Below, piece after piece: positions 10,561 through 21,303 of a stretch of DNA of 64,000 nucleotides. The stretch is from assembly GCA_034766995.1 (NCBI GenBank), contig CM068313.1, positions 5,021,461-5,085,460 on the forward strand, in the 5' to 3' direction. The notes beneath the pieces were generated by a model that ran no database searches, was not told where the DNA came from, and saw only the letters and a list, made by a program, of their open reading frames with translations. The stretch is from Acanthacorydalis orientalis (taxonomy: Eukaryota > Arthropoda > Insecta > Megaloptera > Corydalidae). Each line of letters begins with the position of its first letter. Within the stretch, counting starts at the first letter, position 1. Position numbers and translations under genes: made by a program.

Positions 10561-10909
10561 CATAGAACAAAAATCTATCAGAGATCTGATCACAAACAAA
10601 CAGGAATTCGTTGTAATACTGGGTAACATTTTTAATATTTTTCTTGTAGTAATCAATTATTTTTTTTTCTTTAAATACATACAGATTTTCTAAGATTTAT
10701 TTTTATATTGAATTATGAAATTGATTTCCACAGATTTATTCCTTTTCACTGTATAAACTATCATTTTTTTCTGAAGAGAAATGTTTCATAAATTAATATT
10801 TATTTCAGAATACCATAAATTAGACATAAACAGTCAACAAGATGATCAATAATAGTTTATTAAACTCTTTTGGAAAGAAAAACATTTCTGATTTGCGGAG
10901 TTAAAAAAT

Positions 10910-11160
10910 AATTTATTTGTGAAAGAGAATTTAACCAATGGCAGAACTGTTTTGACAATAAAATTAATGTAAAAAACATTATCAGCATTATAATAGAAGA
11001 AATAACATTTAAAATTAATAATTAAATTTTTTTTATTTAAATAAAACTATAAATAAAACGAACTCAACTTCATAAAATTTCAAAATTTGACGTTTCATTT
11101 TCATAAAATCATTATTAGGCATACAGATTACTTTGGTGCCTTTTTTGTAGATGGATTTTT
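10910..11160. repeat. Local direct repeat, copy 1 (partner at 12060-12290)
   Basis: Both copies share tttatttgtg-aagagaattta, cagaactgttttg or cgaactgttttg, ataaaattaatg, actcaacttcataaaatttc, and a mariner-like end, attaggcat, near 11118. The copies lie about 1.15 kb apart in the same orientation. The first 20 bp (atttgtgaaagcgaattta form) also occurs near 19645 and 60371, so this is part of a dispersed family. Confidence 0.65.
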
Positions 11161-11911
11161 TTAAATTATAGTTTTAAACAGCTTGTAGTACTTTCATAAA
11201 TTAATTATTTTTGTACCCCACAAACTATAAAAAAATATGATCAAATATGTACAATAAATAATTTTTGATTGTTACTTAAGCGAAATCGATGGCAGTGCCA
11301 TCTTCTTTCCAGTACAGAAATATATTTTTTTACCAGTTTAATTTCTGCAGCATATTTTTTTTAATTATCAACTTTCAGAAAGTTAAAGGTATACGAACAC
11401 CGAAATATAAAAATGTTTCTAATCATAAATGTTCATACAGTGATATAAAATTTAAATTCTTCTCTTTTAACAGCCCAATAGATATAAACAAGATGATCGT
11501 TTCACAGCTATAAAACTGTTTACCTATTCTATTTTTTTTTCAGATAAAACCGTTTATTTAATTCGTTTTAATGGACTGATAACGAGATGATTACTCTCAA
11601 TGCTAACTGAAACTGTGTTTTATTGTTTCGAAAACACGACGGGATATACACAAATTTGTTAGATTTTATTACCAATAAAAGTTATCCCTAGTATTAAGAC
11701 GGAATATGTTTGCTTTTCACGGATTTACAGATTATTTCTTTAAGTGATAATACCTGTAAGAGTCTAAAGAGACTGATAAGAACAAATACATGTATTTAAA
11801 TAAATTTTATGCTATTTATATTTCATTAATGTCATTCATAATCAATCAGATAATTGCGTATCTATTTTTTGTTTCAAATAGTTTGTTATCTAAATGTGTT
11901 CTGTCTAATAT

Positions 11912-11975
11912 ATTAGGTCAGTAGAAAAATAATTGAGGTTTATTAGTTTAAAATTTATATACATTTTTCTTAGCT
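11912..11975 (-). mobile_element. Solo mariner 3' end
   Basis: The plus sequence attaggtcagtagaaaaata is a mauritiana-type terminal repeat, followed by gaggtttattag and about 30 bp typical of the mini-mariner 3' end. It is truncated after ttttcttagc. Confidence 0.65.
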
Positions 11976-12059
11976 AATAATTACTGACAGATTGATCAAA
12001 GTTTTAAAAAATTATGGGAAATATTTTGATGACAAACGTATTCAATTTTTCCATAAATT

Positions 12060-12290
12060 TATTTGTGACAGAGAATTTAATCAGTGGCCGAACTGTTTTG
12101 TCGATAAAATTAATGCAAAAAAAAACATTATAAGCATCAAAATAAAATAAATAACATTTAAAATTCTTATTTTTTTATTTAAATAAAACACTTTATGAAT
12201 AAAATGAACTCAACTTCATAAAATTTCAAAATTTTAGGTTTCATTTTCACAAATTAATTATTAGGCATCCAAATTCATTTGGTGCCTTTT
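12060..12290. repeat. Local direct repeat, copy 2
   Basis: Same segment as 10910-11160, ending with attattaggcatccaaattc and a short irritans-type mariner end. About 80-85% of the bases agree by eye. Confidence 0.65.
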
Positions 12291-12368
12291 TTATAGAATG
12301 TTTATGGAAAAATGAAATACATTTCAATCTTCAAAATATTTTCAATTATTTTATACAAGTTTTCATAT

Positions 12369-12552
12369 ATTAAATGTACAAATTAATTCAGTGCTATCTT
12401 ATAGGAAATGAATGTTTACAGAAAAATGGAAAAGATTTCAATCCACGAAATACCTTCCATTATTTTGTGTAATTTCCTCCATCTGTCGAATAACTGATGA
12501 ATCCCTTCATTTTCTATAAAAAAAGGTATAGAATTAATTTGTACATGTAATA
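12369..12552. mobile_element. Mariner foldback: two irritans-type 3' ends in inverted orientation
   Basis: The left side reads taaatgtacaaattaattca followed by ataggaaatgaatg. The right side ends with tcattttctataaaa, then gaattaatttgtacatgtaa. These are inverted copies of the same 3' end, about 45 bp each, enclosing about 95 bp of C-terminal transposase sequence (antisense). Another 3'-end fragment lies at 12253-12345. Confidence 0.6.
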
Positions 12553-12779
12553 TTTTTTTAATTTTCAAAATATTTTTAATAGACTGTAATCAAACAAAAA
12601 TCGGAAAAATACTGAAAGAGAATAACGGTTAGAAAACAGTACAAAAAAATTATGTATACATATCTGAGCGAATATAAACTAAAATGTAAATTTACATGAA
12701 AATTGAAAAGACGAGAACGTAATTTAAAAAAGTAATGATATTTAATAAGCGTACATGAATATTCTAGCAGGACTTAAGC

Positions 12780-13480
12780 TACCGTAAAGACCGTCGGTGT
12801 CGTTGACGGATTTCGAAATCCGAACACCCGTCCGTCCGTCCGTCGATTTTTTCCACTCGTCCCGTTCTCCTTTATCCGATGTAATGCGTCACGTTTTACA
12901 TATCAAACAAAAAAAAATGTTTATATTATTTCATCCTTCCATCAAACGCTTCCTATACCCACGACACGTCGCTTTATTATCGCCTAGTCATCGTCCTGTA
13001 GGTCTACCTACAGATCTTTGATGTAATATCGGTTTAACGGCGAACGTCCGACTAGAGAAAATTATCGCTTTTGATGTTAGTTACGAAGTTTGTGAGAGGA
13101 TACGAACGGCCGATGGGAAAACTTCGATGACGGAACCGAAGAATCCAGTGCTTGTGAAATATTAAACACGGAATAAATATACTTGTTAAATTTCGGTACG
13201 TTTACGATTTCGTACGGAACGATGCGGCCACTCTACTAAGTAGTACGGCGAGTTTACAATTTCATTATAAAATGAAATACTTTAGTGCTGTAGTAAAAGA
13301 AAAACGTCGTGTAAAATATTAATGGAAGGCTATAAAGACGGAACGTCTTCCGCACACCTGCCGGTAATGTTACATCGTCTCTGTGTTACATTGATAACGT
13401 TATTGAGGAGGATCGATCTCTGGATCAAACGACTTGCACGTACAGAGATTTTTATCATATATTAAATTATTTTATTACAC
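12780..13480. other. GC-richer stretch without recognised gene
   Basis: CpG words are frequent (ccgtccgtccgtccgtcg near 12827, and many acg and tcg words to 13440). The 74-codon plus frame at 12797-13021 resembles nothing I know. On minus, near 12990-13010, R-S-V-G-R-P-T-G-R is reminiscent of the end of some retroelement reverse transcriptases but is too short to call. It could be regulatory DNA or an old retroelement. Confidence 0.3.
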
Positions 13481-13771
13481 AGATAATTCGGTCTTAACGT
13501 GGTAATTAATGTATCTGCTCTCTAAAATGATTTTATTAAATATTAAAGTTTATGACTGCGCTATTAAAATTTTAACTCTTTTCTATTAAAACACACAAAA
13601 AAATATATAAGTACAATCGTTTTCATAACGTTTAAAGTCAATTTCTATTAAATAAAAATATAAATAGGGGTACTGACAATATAGCTTCTAGCTCTTCTAT
13701 TCCGGTTCAGTAAACTCAGATAACAGTATGTTTTTTTTTGCAAATATTCATTCTGTTACTCACAGAATACT

Positions 13772-14056
13772 GAATATCGTCTCCAGCACGAAATTTTTGA
13801 ACCACCATTGCACGGTACGTTCCTTACCAAAAGCATTGTTGACCACCAGTTTTGAACACACAAAAAAATTACTCTCATTTGTTTCCTTTCCATCTTTAAT
13901 TCAATAGCACAATTTGAAACAAAACTAATAATAAAACTAAAGCCGATATTACCAAAATACAGACCGAAAAATACACTTTAAAATGATATCAACATGAACA
14001 CGATGAAATGACATTTTCACTGAAAAAAATTAAGGTTAGAATTCAAATCGATCAGT
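13772..14056 (-). mobile_element. mariner (mauritiana-like) 5' fragment, terminal repeat lost
   Basis: On plus, cagcacgaaatttttgaacc starts antisense HTH coding, followed by the 5' leader (ttcaatagcacaatttgaaa, acagaccgaaaaatacactt, gatgaaatgacattttcac). It stops at ggttagaattc just before the expected terminal repeat. Confidence 0.75.
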
Positions 14057-14532
14057 AAGAATTTAGTGAATATTTTTGGCACAAACATTTCTTTAAAGAC
14101 TTATGGAGTGAATTTATTTGTGAAAGATACTAGAAAAAAACGTCTCCTTTTTAAAGACGAATAGTTGAAAAGTATTCTTTGTTCAAATTGTCTAGCAACT
14201 TTTTAAACACACACATAAGAATCTCTTCTATGTGTGTCTGTTGTGCGTTCGCGTGACCAATTATACCATATAAATTACATCCATAAAAAGACTATGAAAT
14301 TAGACATTCATGCATCGAAAAGTACCGTATATTTATTACAGTTTCAAGTACTTTTAATCTGAAGACCATGTATGTACCTATTTAAGGCAAGTTACGTTCT
14401 TGAAGAACAACTCGGATTTAAAACCTTGAACGAGCACTATTTGCCTGCATGATCATGAATGCGATACTAAATCAGCGTTTCGATTGTCACAAGAGTAGAC
14501 AGACTTATGTCTACATGTACATACACACACAC

Positions 14533-14533
<1 letters not shown>

Positions 14534-14587
<54 letters not shown>

Positions 14588-14610
14588 ATATATATGTATG
14601 TTCTTGTGTG
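14534..14610. repeat. (TA)n microsatellite
   Basis: More than 24 TA units, with (AC)n before and tatgtatg after. Open frames across it on both strands are repeat artefacts. Confidence 0.96.
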
Positions 14611-14878
14611 ACAGACACATACGCGTACACGTGACCTTTTTGTCAAGTTAGCCTCAGGTGGTTTTCGGTAATTCATGTGTGTACATTTGATAATGTAAAC
14701 ATAGAACTGTTAAGTACATATATCACAACAAAGCGCACCAGTTTTACACATAAACAACAAGAGAATCGTTTTGTTTATACTCGATGCTCCCCATGCATAT
14801 ACTTTTGCTCTTATTACACGTGATGTTTTGTTGAGCCTGTGTAGTTATCATTCGTATGGATGCGATCATCATAAACGT

Positions 14879-14880
<2 letters not shown>

Positions 14881-14944
<64 letters not shown>

Positions 14945-14962
14945 TATATATATATATATAAG
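14881..14962. repeat. (TA)n microsatellite, long and interrupted
   Basis: About 54 bp of TA, then cacaca, then about 20 bp of TA. Frames of 84-109 codons crossing it on both strands are low-complexity artefacts. Confidence 0.96.
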
Positions 14963-15589
14963 TGTATGTTTGAGTATTGTGTCAGCTTCAGGCATAATGG
15001 AATCCTTGAACTCCCCCATGCACTGCAATGCGTACAACAATACTTGTTTTGTTGAGTTTATGTGTCTTTGCATTATCTTGTACGTGGAAGAAATGATAAA
15101 CAGGACATGAAAAGATTATAATGTTTTAATTGTGAGATCAATGGGATATTGTACACGAATTTTAAAAGAGATGAGAGAGCAATTAGAATCAGGTGTCAGA
15201 AAAGCTGTAACTTTTCAGTCCAGAGAACGAGGAAACGAAATGGAAAGTTTGTTGAAAAGATATTGGAATAAATGAAAATAAAAAAGATTCAAACTATAAA
15301 ATAAGCTCTCAGTTTCTGGTCAAGAATGTCTGATAAATATACTATTCGGTACTTTTTAGCAGTCGCAAAAAATGTACATAACCAATAGTCATAAATGTTT
15401 GATAATTATTTATTGAAAGTTTTTGATTAGATTTTTTTGTGATTTGTATTGATAAGAATATATAACCACGTTTGCAGAAAAATATTTGAAGTAGAAAATA
15501 TATAAAAGAGAATGATTTCAATTATTTTGAGCGGAACAACTTTTTTTCAGATTATTGAAAGGAAATGATTTTGAAGTTACTGGCTGACC

Positions 15590-15807
15590 AAGTGTTAAAA
15601 TTAATTCCATGCATTTACATCGAATTATTCATAACTCTGTTTCAAACTAAAATATTTTATAGTCGTTTTAGGATTTTGACATGCCAACCTTATGATTTAA
15701 AAACACTACATGTCTTGGCCAAACAGTAGGCATAACTTAACAGTAGTGAACATGATGGTGTCCGAAAGGCAGCATATCAGGTATTGCAAACTTTTCACAC
15801 ACTTCAG
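15590..15807 (+). mobile_element. Irritans-type mariner 5' fragment, truncated
   Basis: The text ttaattccatgcatttacat, cgttttaggattttgacatg, cttggccaaacagtaggcat and gtgaacatgatggtgtccga parallels the 5' leader and start codon region of the longer copy at 55732-57150. It is cut at 15807 by the minimal mariner that follows. No downstream irritans sequence resumes. Confidence 0.7.
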
Positions 15808-15887
15808 TTAGATCGGTAGGAAAATAATTGCGGACGGGGATATGAATTTGAAGATCAGAGACCGCAATTATTTTCCTACCGATCTAA
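15808..15887. mobile_element. 80-bp minimal mariner: two terminal repeats only
   Basis: A perfect 26-bp inverted repeat (ttagatcggtaggaaaataa... at 15808-15833 and its exact reverse complement at 15862-15887) encloses just 28 bp. The repeats are mauritiana-type mariner termini, with TA at both edges. Nothing coding is left. The two ends are identical, unlike most other copies here, which suggests either a recent event or pairing-based correction. Confidence 0.85.
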
Positions 15888-16365
15888 TAGATAAAAAATA
15901 AAACAAACCGAAATATATAAATGACTGCAGATAATGAAATATTTAGAAAAATACTGAAAGGTTAAAACTGAAATTAGTGACTACGATTTTTATTATATTT
16001 TATAAATTATAAGATTTTTAGACGAATGGAATCAATTTGATCCAAAATATGTTAGCTGAATTGAAAATAATTTATTTATTTTAAAGATATAATGTCAGTA
16101 TATATATTCTCCATTTAAGTTTCTTCGATTTTTTTTCTCGAAGTCCTTTGTCATTGTATATAGTATGCAAATTTATACGAATAATTTGTATAAATTATTT
16201 GAAGTGTAGTGAAACGTTTAAGGCGTATGAATAAAAAATATTTTGTATGTTTCGATATTCAAATTAAATATTAGCAAATAAACCGCAAATACTAGAACAA
16301 ACAACTATTTATGAATAAATCATGAACGGATGAAATGAAATTGCGAAATTTGAACATTAATTCAT

Positions 16366-16368
<3 letters not shown>

Positions 16369-16399
<31 letters not shown>
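16369..16399. repeat. (TA)n microsatellite
   Basis: A perfect TA run. The flanks at 15890-16840 show no gene. Confidence 0.95.
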
Positions 16400-16403
<4 letters not shown>

Positions 16404-16847
16404 TGTGAATAATAAATAATATATGAACAAGCACCACACAACTATCAACTTATAATTAAAAAGTTTCCTAGCTTTGAGCTGTGTGGTATTGAACTAAGTT
16501 TTAGTGTGAAAACTTTTTAATCATAAGTAAATTATTTGTTTTATGTATGAACATACTTTCGAAGTTTGCAATATTGTCACAACAACTCACTATTTATTTA
16601 TTATTCTCTGTGTAAACTTTTTTCACGAGAAAACACGTCGTAGTTTATAGAAAATATCACTGTCCTTACAAGGTTTCGAAACCTTTTACAAAACTATTAT
16701 TTCGTGGTACATGACATTTGATGCGATAACTTTGGATAGTATTGTAAAATATTATTGAAGAGTTACGTACCGTTTTGTTATTCAAATTAACTACATGCAA
16801 TTTTCACGTATGTAGATGTGTTTATATGAATTTATTTTAAATTATTA

Positions 16848-18066
16848 AGCTGGTGCAAAAATAAATGCGGTTTTTATCATTTTAAGTTTGGCACCGATTT
16901 TTCTAAATACCGTTATCTTTGTAAGAGTCACCATTATAAAGAATTAAATTGGTATTACTGATTTCAGTTTATATCTATCGTTTCCATTCTTTGGTATTGT
17001 TGGATATAACTTCTTAAATTCGTCATGAGAAAAAAGTAAATTCGCGCGATTTTGATGTATGAGTTTAATTGGGATGTAAAGCAATAGAAACTGTTCTAAA
17101 TATCAAATTTATTTATGGCAAAAGGTCAATTAGTGAACGTACAGCTCAAAATTGGTACCAAAAATTTTGTAATGGAAACGAAAACCTCGATGATGAGGAG
17201 AATCGCAACATCCTTCAGCTATAGACACATTATTGAAGCGGACCCATGTTAAACAACGTGTGAAGTGAAAGAAGAGCACAATGTTGATGATTAAACATTT
17301 GTTCAACATTTGAGTCTAATTGGAAAGACAAAAACACTGAATAAATGGGTTCCGTATGAATTAAATTAACATTAAGCAATTCGACGATATGAAGCTCTGC
17401 GCTTTTTTTGCGTAACAAAAATGATTCCTTTCTTACCCGGATTGTCACATGTGATTAAAAATGGATTCTTTACAACAATCGAAAACGTTAATTACAGTGG
17501 TAAGACCGAACAGAAGCACCAAAACAGTTTCCTAAACCAAAGCTTCATACAAAAAAAGATTATGGTCACTGTTTGGTGATCGTCAAGTGGCATCATTCAC
17601 TACAACTTCTTAAATCTTGGCAAAACAATAACAGCAGAAAAATATTTTCAGTAAATTGAAAAAATGAATGAGAAGCGATGAGGTCCAATTCTTCTTCATG
17701 ACAACGTCCTACCACATGTCCCACAAATGACTTTTAAATAAATAAATGAACTGGGTTAAGAAACCTTACCTCACCCACTATATTCTCCGGACCTGTCTCC
17801 GACAGATTATCACTTTTTTAAATTTTCGAGTAATTTCCTACAAGAAAAGGTTTTCAAGGATTAAGCATCAGCTCAAAGCGCTTTCGATAAATTCGTTAAC
17901 TACAAGACTCCAGAGTTCTATTTAATAGGAATCAAATTTGTTTCCTGTTGGAAGGAATGTGTGTAGGCCAATGGTCTTTATTTTGATTAATAAATATAAT
18001 TTTTAACTGATATATAATTCTTTTTACTCGATACGTAAAAACCGCAATTAGTTTTGCACCAACACA
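16848..18066 (+). mobile_element. Near full-length mariner, cecropia (Hsmar1-like) subfamily, inactive
   Basis: Inverted ends are gctggtgcaaaaataaatgc at about 16849 and, reversed at the right end, gttggtgcaaaactaattgc, both followed by ggttttta. The length of about 1.2 kb is close to the family norm of about 1.28 kb. Coding blocks in order are KRSISERTAQNWYQKF (about 17120-17170), NKNDSFLTRIVTCD-stop-KWIL (about 17417-17470), PILLHDNVLPHV (about 17690-17725) and LYSPDLSPTDYHFF (about 17779-17820), then a C-terminal W-K-E-C-V. All three catalytic aspartates (D, D, D34D) are visible but spread over frames, with stops and frameshifts throughout. Confidence 0.9.
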
Positions 18067-18067
18067 A

Positions 18068-18235
18068 TAAAATATTTTCTTATCGTTTTAGAACTTGAAA
18101 CCTCCAACCTGGAAATTTAAAAAAACGCTATATATCTTGATCAAGCAATTGGCATAACCTCACAACGCAGTAGTGAACACGATAACAACCGAAAAGTAGC
18201 ATATTAGGCATTAATACAAATTTTCGCATTCCATG
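18068..18235 (+). mobile_element. Irritans-type mariner 5' leader fragment
   Basis: Right after the cecropia-type element, aaaatattttcttatcgttt, ctatatatcttgatcaagca, cataacctcacaacgcagta and gtgaacacgataacaaccga match the 5' leader of the copy at 55732. Its terminal repeat is missing. Confidence 0.6.
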
Positions 18236-18349
18236 GACAAATGAATTCTTTTCTCACTCATAAACTGATCAAATTTATCTAACCAAAAATGACAATTATT
18301 ATTGATCATTTTAATGACGATATATATATATATATATAATACATATGTA

Positions 18350-18490
18350 TATACATGATAGTATATTAGGTATTTTTAAACTTTATTTTCAAAGAAAAAC
18401 TGTTTAACTAGATGTAAAAAAAATCTTCAGTTGAACAGTTTTTCTTCAAAAATAGAGTTGAAAAAAATACCTAATATACTATCATGTATA
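18350..18490. repeat. Long foldback hairpin in (TA)n context
   Basis: The left arm, tatacatgatagtatattag... (18350-18409), pairs with the right arm ...ctaatatactatcatgtata (18429-18490). The arms are about 60 bp with a few mismatches and the loop is 19 nt. Both sides are flanked by (TA)n tracts (18320-18338 and about 18487-18502). This looks like a palindromic MITE inserted in a TA repeat, or an inverted duplication. A transcript would form long dsRNA. Confidence 0.8.
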
Positions 18491-18589
18491 TATATATATA
18501 TATTTACATCGGCGGTGTAATATGAAAAGGCAGCAAATATGCTTCTTAAAAAAAAATACATCAATTACCAGCGAAGCATAAACAGATCA

Positions 18590-18910
18590 AGTCGAGAAGA
18601 ATCTTGTAAAAAGCGAGTCGAAAAAATATTTTCCCCGCCATCGCGCCACATAATCGCACAAAAGACGTTGATTCCGCGCTAATCCCGTTTGAGAAAGGTG
18701 AGAGCGTCGGCCGTGTCCCCCGAAACTCGATGATCGGGAACGTTGCAAGAAACGAAACACTCCACGAATCACATTATTTACGAGTAGATACTTGACAAGT
18801 ACTTTGTACAGGACGTAACTCATCTTTCAGCTCGTAAGCACTTTATCGTATAACAGTAAACGGCGCCGCTACAAGCAGTGGAGAGGTAACCTTCCTCAAC
18901 ATAAATTATC
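18590..18910. other. GC-richer non-repetitive patch
   Basis: A minus frame of 78 codons (18587-18823) and parallel frames on the same strand are open over the CpG-rich core 18620-18740. I do not recognise a protein in any frame, nor see paired splice sites. It may be an exon relic, retroelement relic or regulatory sequence. Confidence 0.3.
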
Positions 18911-19012
18911 GCAAGAAACATTATCAAAAGCTCTCGTACTTTCAGTTTAACATAATACCTGCTATGATTTATACCTTAACACAATGCAAATACAATAACG
19001 AGAATGTGTATG

Positions 19013-19100
19013 GAGCTAACTATGTGCACGGTGGTGGTTGCGATTCGTGATTTCAGAAGTTTACCACCGCGTGCACATCAACGTGCATCACATAGTTCTC
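19013..19100. other. Imperfect hairpin
   Basis: gtgcacggtggt (19024-19035) pairs with accaccgcgtgcac (19063-19076) with a two-base bulge. The outer flanks gagctaactatg and catagttctc (19091-19100) pair again after an asymmetric bulge that contains a second acgtgca. The total length of about 90 nt is in the range of a pri-miRNA hairpin, and the segment is GC-richer than its surroundings. I do not recognise a known miRNA in either arm. Confidence 0.4.
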
Positions 19101-20203
19101 GAACTGTTACGACTTTGATATGAAATTTATGGATTTTTTTTTATTTATCGTGCGTTCATGTTCTTTTTCGTTAATGTACATTCCTCAGAGAGATTATATA
19201 TCTTATTAGGCCCGCTTCTTTGATACACACTACCAAAAATGAATATTTTTTTAACATATACTCGAGAGATTACTGTAGAATTTTCTCATTATAAAAGTTC
19301 CTGTTTCATCTAGAATTTTTTTCTTTTAAAAATTCATATTTAGTTTGAAAAACTGTTCGATATTATTAAATATTCTTTGTTAAAATGACAACTATTTATG
19401 TTTTATGTTTATTATTTACTAACCCGTCATATTTATTTCACAAAACTTTTATTGATTAAAAAATTATAATTTGGATGTCAGTTTTTACAGATTCCACAGT
19501 TTCAGTACCTTTATTTTTCTGTGCCTTAATGATATAAGAAAAATAAAATTGTCGTAAATAACAGTCACAATGATTAAGAATTAATTACTGAATATTTTTA
19601 TCAAAAAGAAAATGGTGATTTATGTAGAAACAAAATTGATTTTTGAAAGCGAATTCAGCCATATCAAAAAAATATTTTTTTTAGTCTCTCAGTAGTTTTG
19701 GTTTCAAGTGAAGTATTTGGGCCTTTATTTTCCACCTCTGGTTTTGAATCGTTCATTTTCAGATAGAGAACAGTTTATAGTTTACTTAAAGATGTTTCAA
19801 GATCCGAAACTAATTGTGGAAAAAAATAAATGAACGAGTATCACGACCGAGATAAGGAGGATAACATAATAACCGGGTCATAAGTATAATAGCAGACATT
19901 TATAATTTTAAAAAATAAATAATTAAAATTAGAAGAAAATTTCATAACAATTTTAAAACTTTTTGTTTGGAAAATCATCAAATTTTACATTTTTGAATAA
20001 TGCAGAGTTAAACATTCATTGAAATATTTTTAATCATTAATTTAATAACCAAAATCTGGAATATTTCAAATAAGAATAAAATTGTGTGAAATCTCTTCGA
20101 TATATCTCTACGATTTTATGAAAAAAAATGTGGTATTAGGAAAAGACACCCTCGAAACTACTCCACTGAACACAACAACATACACAGTTTGATGTGATTT
20201 TTT

Positions 20204-20205
<2 letters not shown>

Positions 20206-20240
<35 letters not shown>

Positions 20241-20241
20241 G

Positions 20242-20289
<48 letters not shown>

Positions 20290-20291
20290 TA
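20206..20291. repeat. (ATA)n followed by (TA)n microsatellite
   Basis: About 12 units of ATA, then about 23 units of TA. Confidence 0.96.
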
Positions 20292-20369
20292 AAAGATTCT
20301 AAATTTGATACAAATTTTATGAGGTCTTACTGTTTTAATAAACAAAATTATTTTGTATAAAAATTTACA

Positions 20370-20670
20370 GTTGGTTTAACCTCACAGTGAAAAGCAGCAT
20401 AATAACAATTGCATATTTTTTGAATTACAGTCGAAAAAAATGCTGCCGTACCTAAAGAAATGATTTGTTCAACTTCGGAGGAAGATGCTGTGATACATAA
20501 AACATTCAAAAAATGTTAAGACAGTAAGAGAGGTTCGAAAAAGTATTATGACTTCATTTACTGAAAGCAGTCATTTTTTTTCGATAAAGGATTAGTTAGT
20601 TACCCGACAGGTGGAGAAATATTATATAAAATAATGGAGGATATTTGAAGGATTGAAATGTGTTTAATTT
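20370..20670 (+). mobile_element. Irritans-type mariner, internally deleted derivative
   Basis: The 5' leader (gtttaacctcacagtgaaaa) leads into N-terminal text giving MICSTSEEDAVIHKTFKKC. After about 30 nt this jumps to C-terminal text (ttagttacccgacaggtgga, then I-M-E-D). The same N-to-C join occurs at 51090-51363 and 56840-57150, so this is one deletion product in three places. No 3' terminal repeat is visible here. Confidence 0.7.
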
Positions 20671-21263
20671 TTCTGTAAACATGAACAAATTTGACTAAAA
20701 TTTTATTAATTTTTTTTTTGTTTTGACAAACGATTATTTGTATAAATTTACATTTTTTTCATTTCACCCTCACCCTCTTTTAAAAAGATTATTTATCTGC
20801 TATCCTCACACATAACAACCATTAGCGATACAAATCTCAATATTTTTACCCACAAATCGGCAAAGAAATAATGTATCTATAAATTGAAGATATAGATTTG
20901 ATCTATAAATTGAAGAAATAAAATAAATAATAATTCAAGATAGAGTTATTATTATTAATTTGTTGTTCTACATACTTCTCCATACATCTTTCACTCGAAT
21001 CGCGTATACTATTACAAAGTATATTACATAAATCACAAAAAAAGTATTCATATTTTAATAATCCGTCAAATATAAAATAATGTAAAGTGCACGGATAAAA
21101 ACCGGTATGTAAATGTACTCCCATGGGTTTTTTATGTAATCTGAAACGAGGGAGCCCGGGTTGCTCGTAATGAAAAATGGTCATATTATAAATCAGTGGC
21201 GGTAAATGTGACGATGCAGTTCATTAAAATATCTTGTGCATGGAAACATCAAATTTATACATG

Positions 21264-21265
<2 letters not shown>

Positions 21266-21302
<37 letters not shown>
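21266..21302. repeat. (TA)n microsatellite
   Basis: A perfect TA run. The 21310-22410 interval holds AT-rich sequence with no recognised gene; small frames near 21640-21990 look like chance. Confidence 0.95.

Positions 21303-21303
<1 letters not shown>

Noticed and set aside
12985..13015. R-S-V-G-R-P-T-G-R on minus, like a retroelement RT tail
   Set aside because: Only about nine residues match before a stop, and neighbouring text does not support a reverse transcriptase.
14744..15110. Open frames of 84-109 codons on both strands
   Set aside because: They run through long (TA)n and (AC)n tracts, which lack stops in several frames. The encoded text is Y-I-Y-I repeats.
20903..21184. 93-codon minus frame with mixed composition
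   Set aside because: It has no recognised motif, ends in an N-N-N low-complexity tail and has no splice or start context. Chance is more likely, though it is one of the least repetitive frames.
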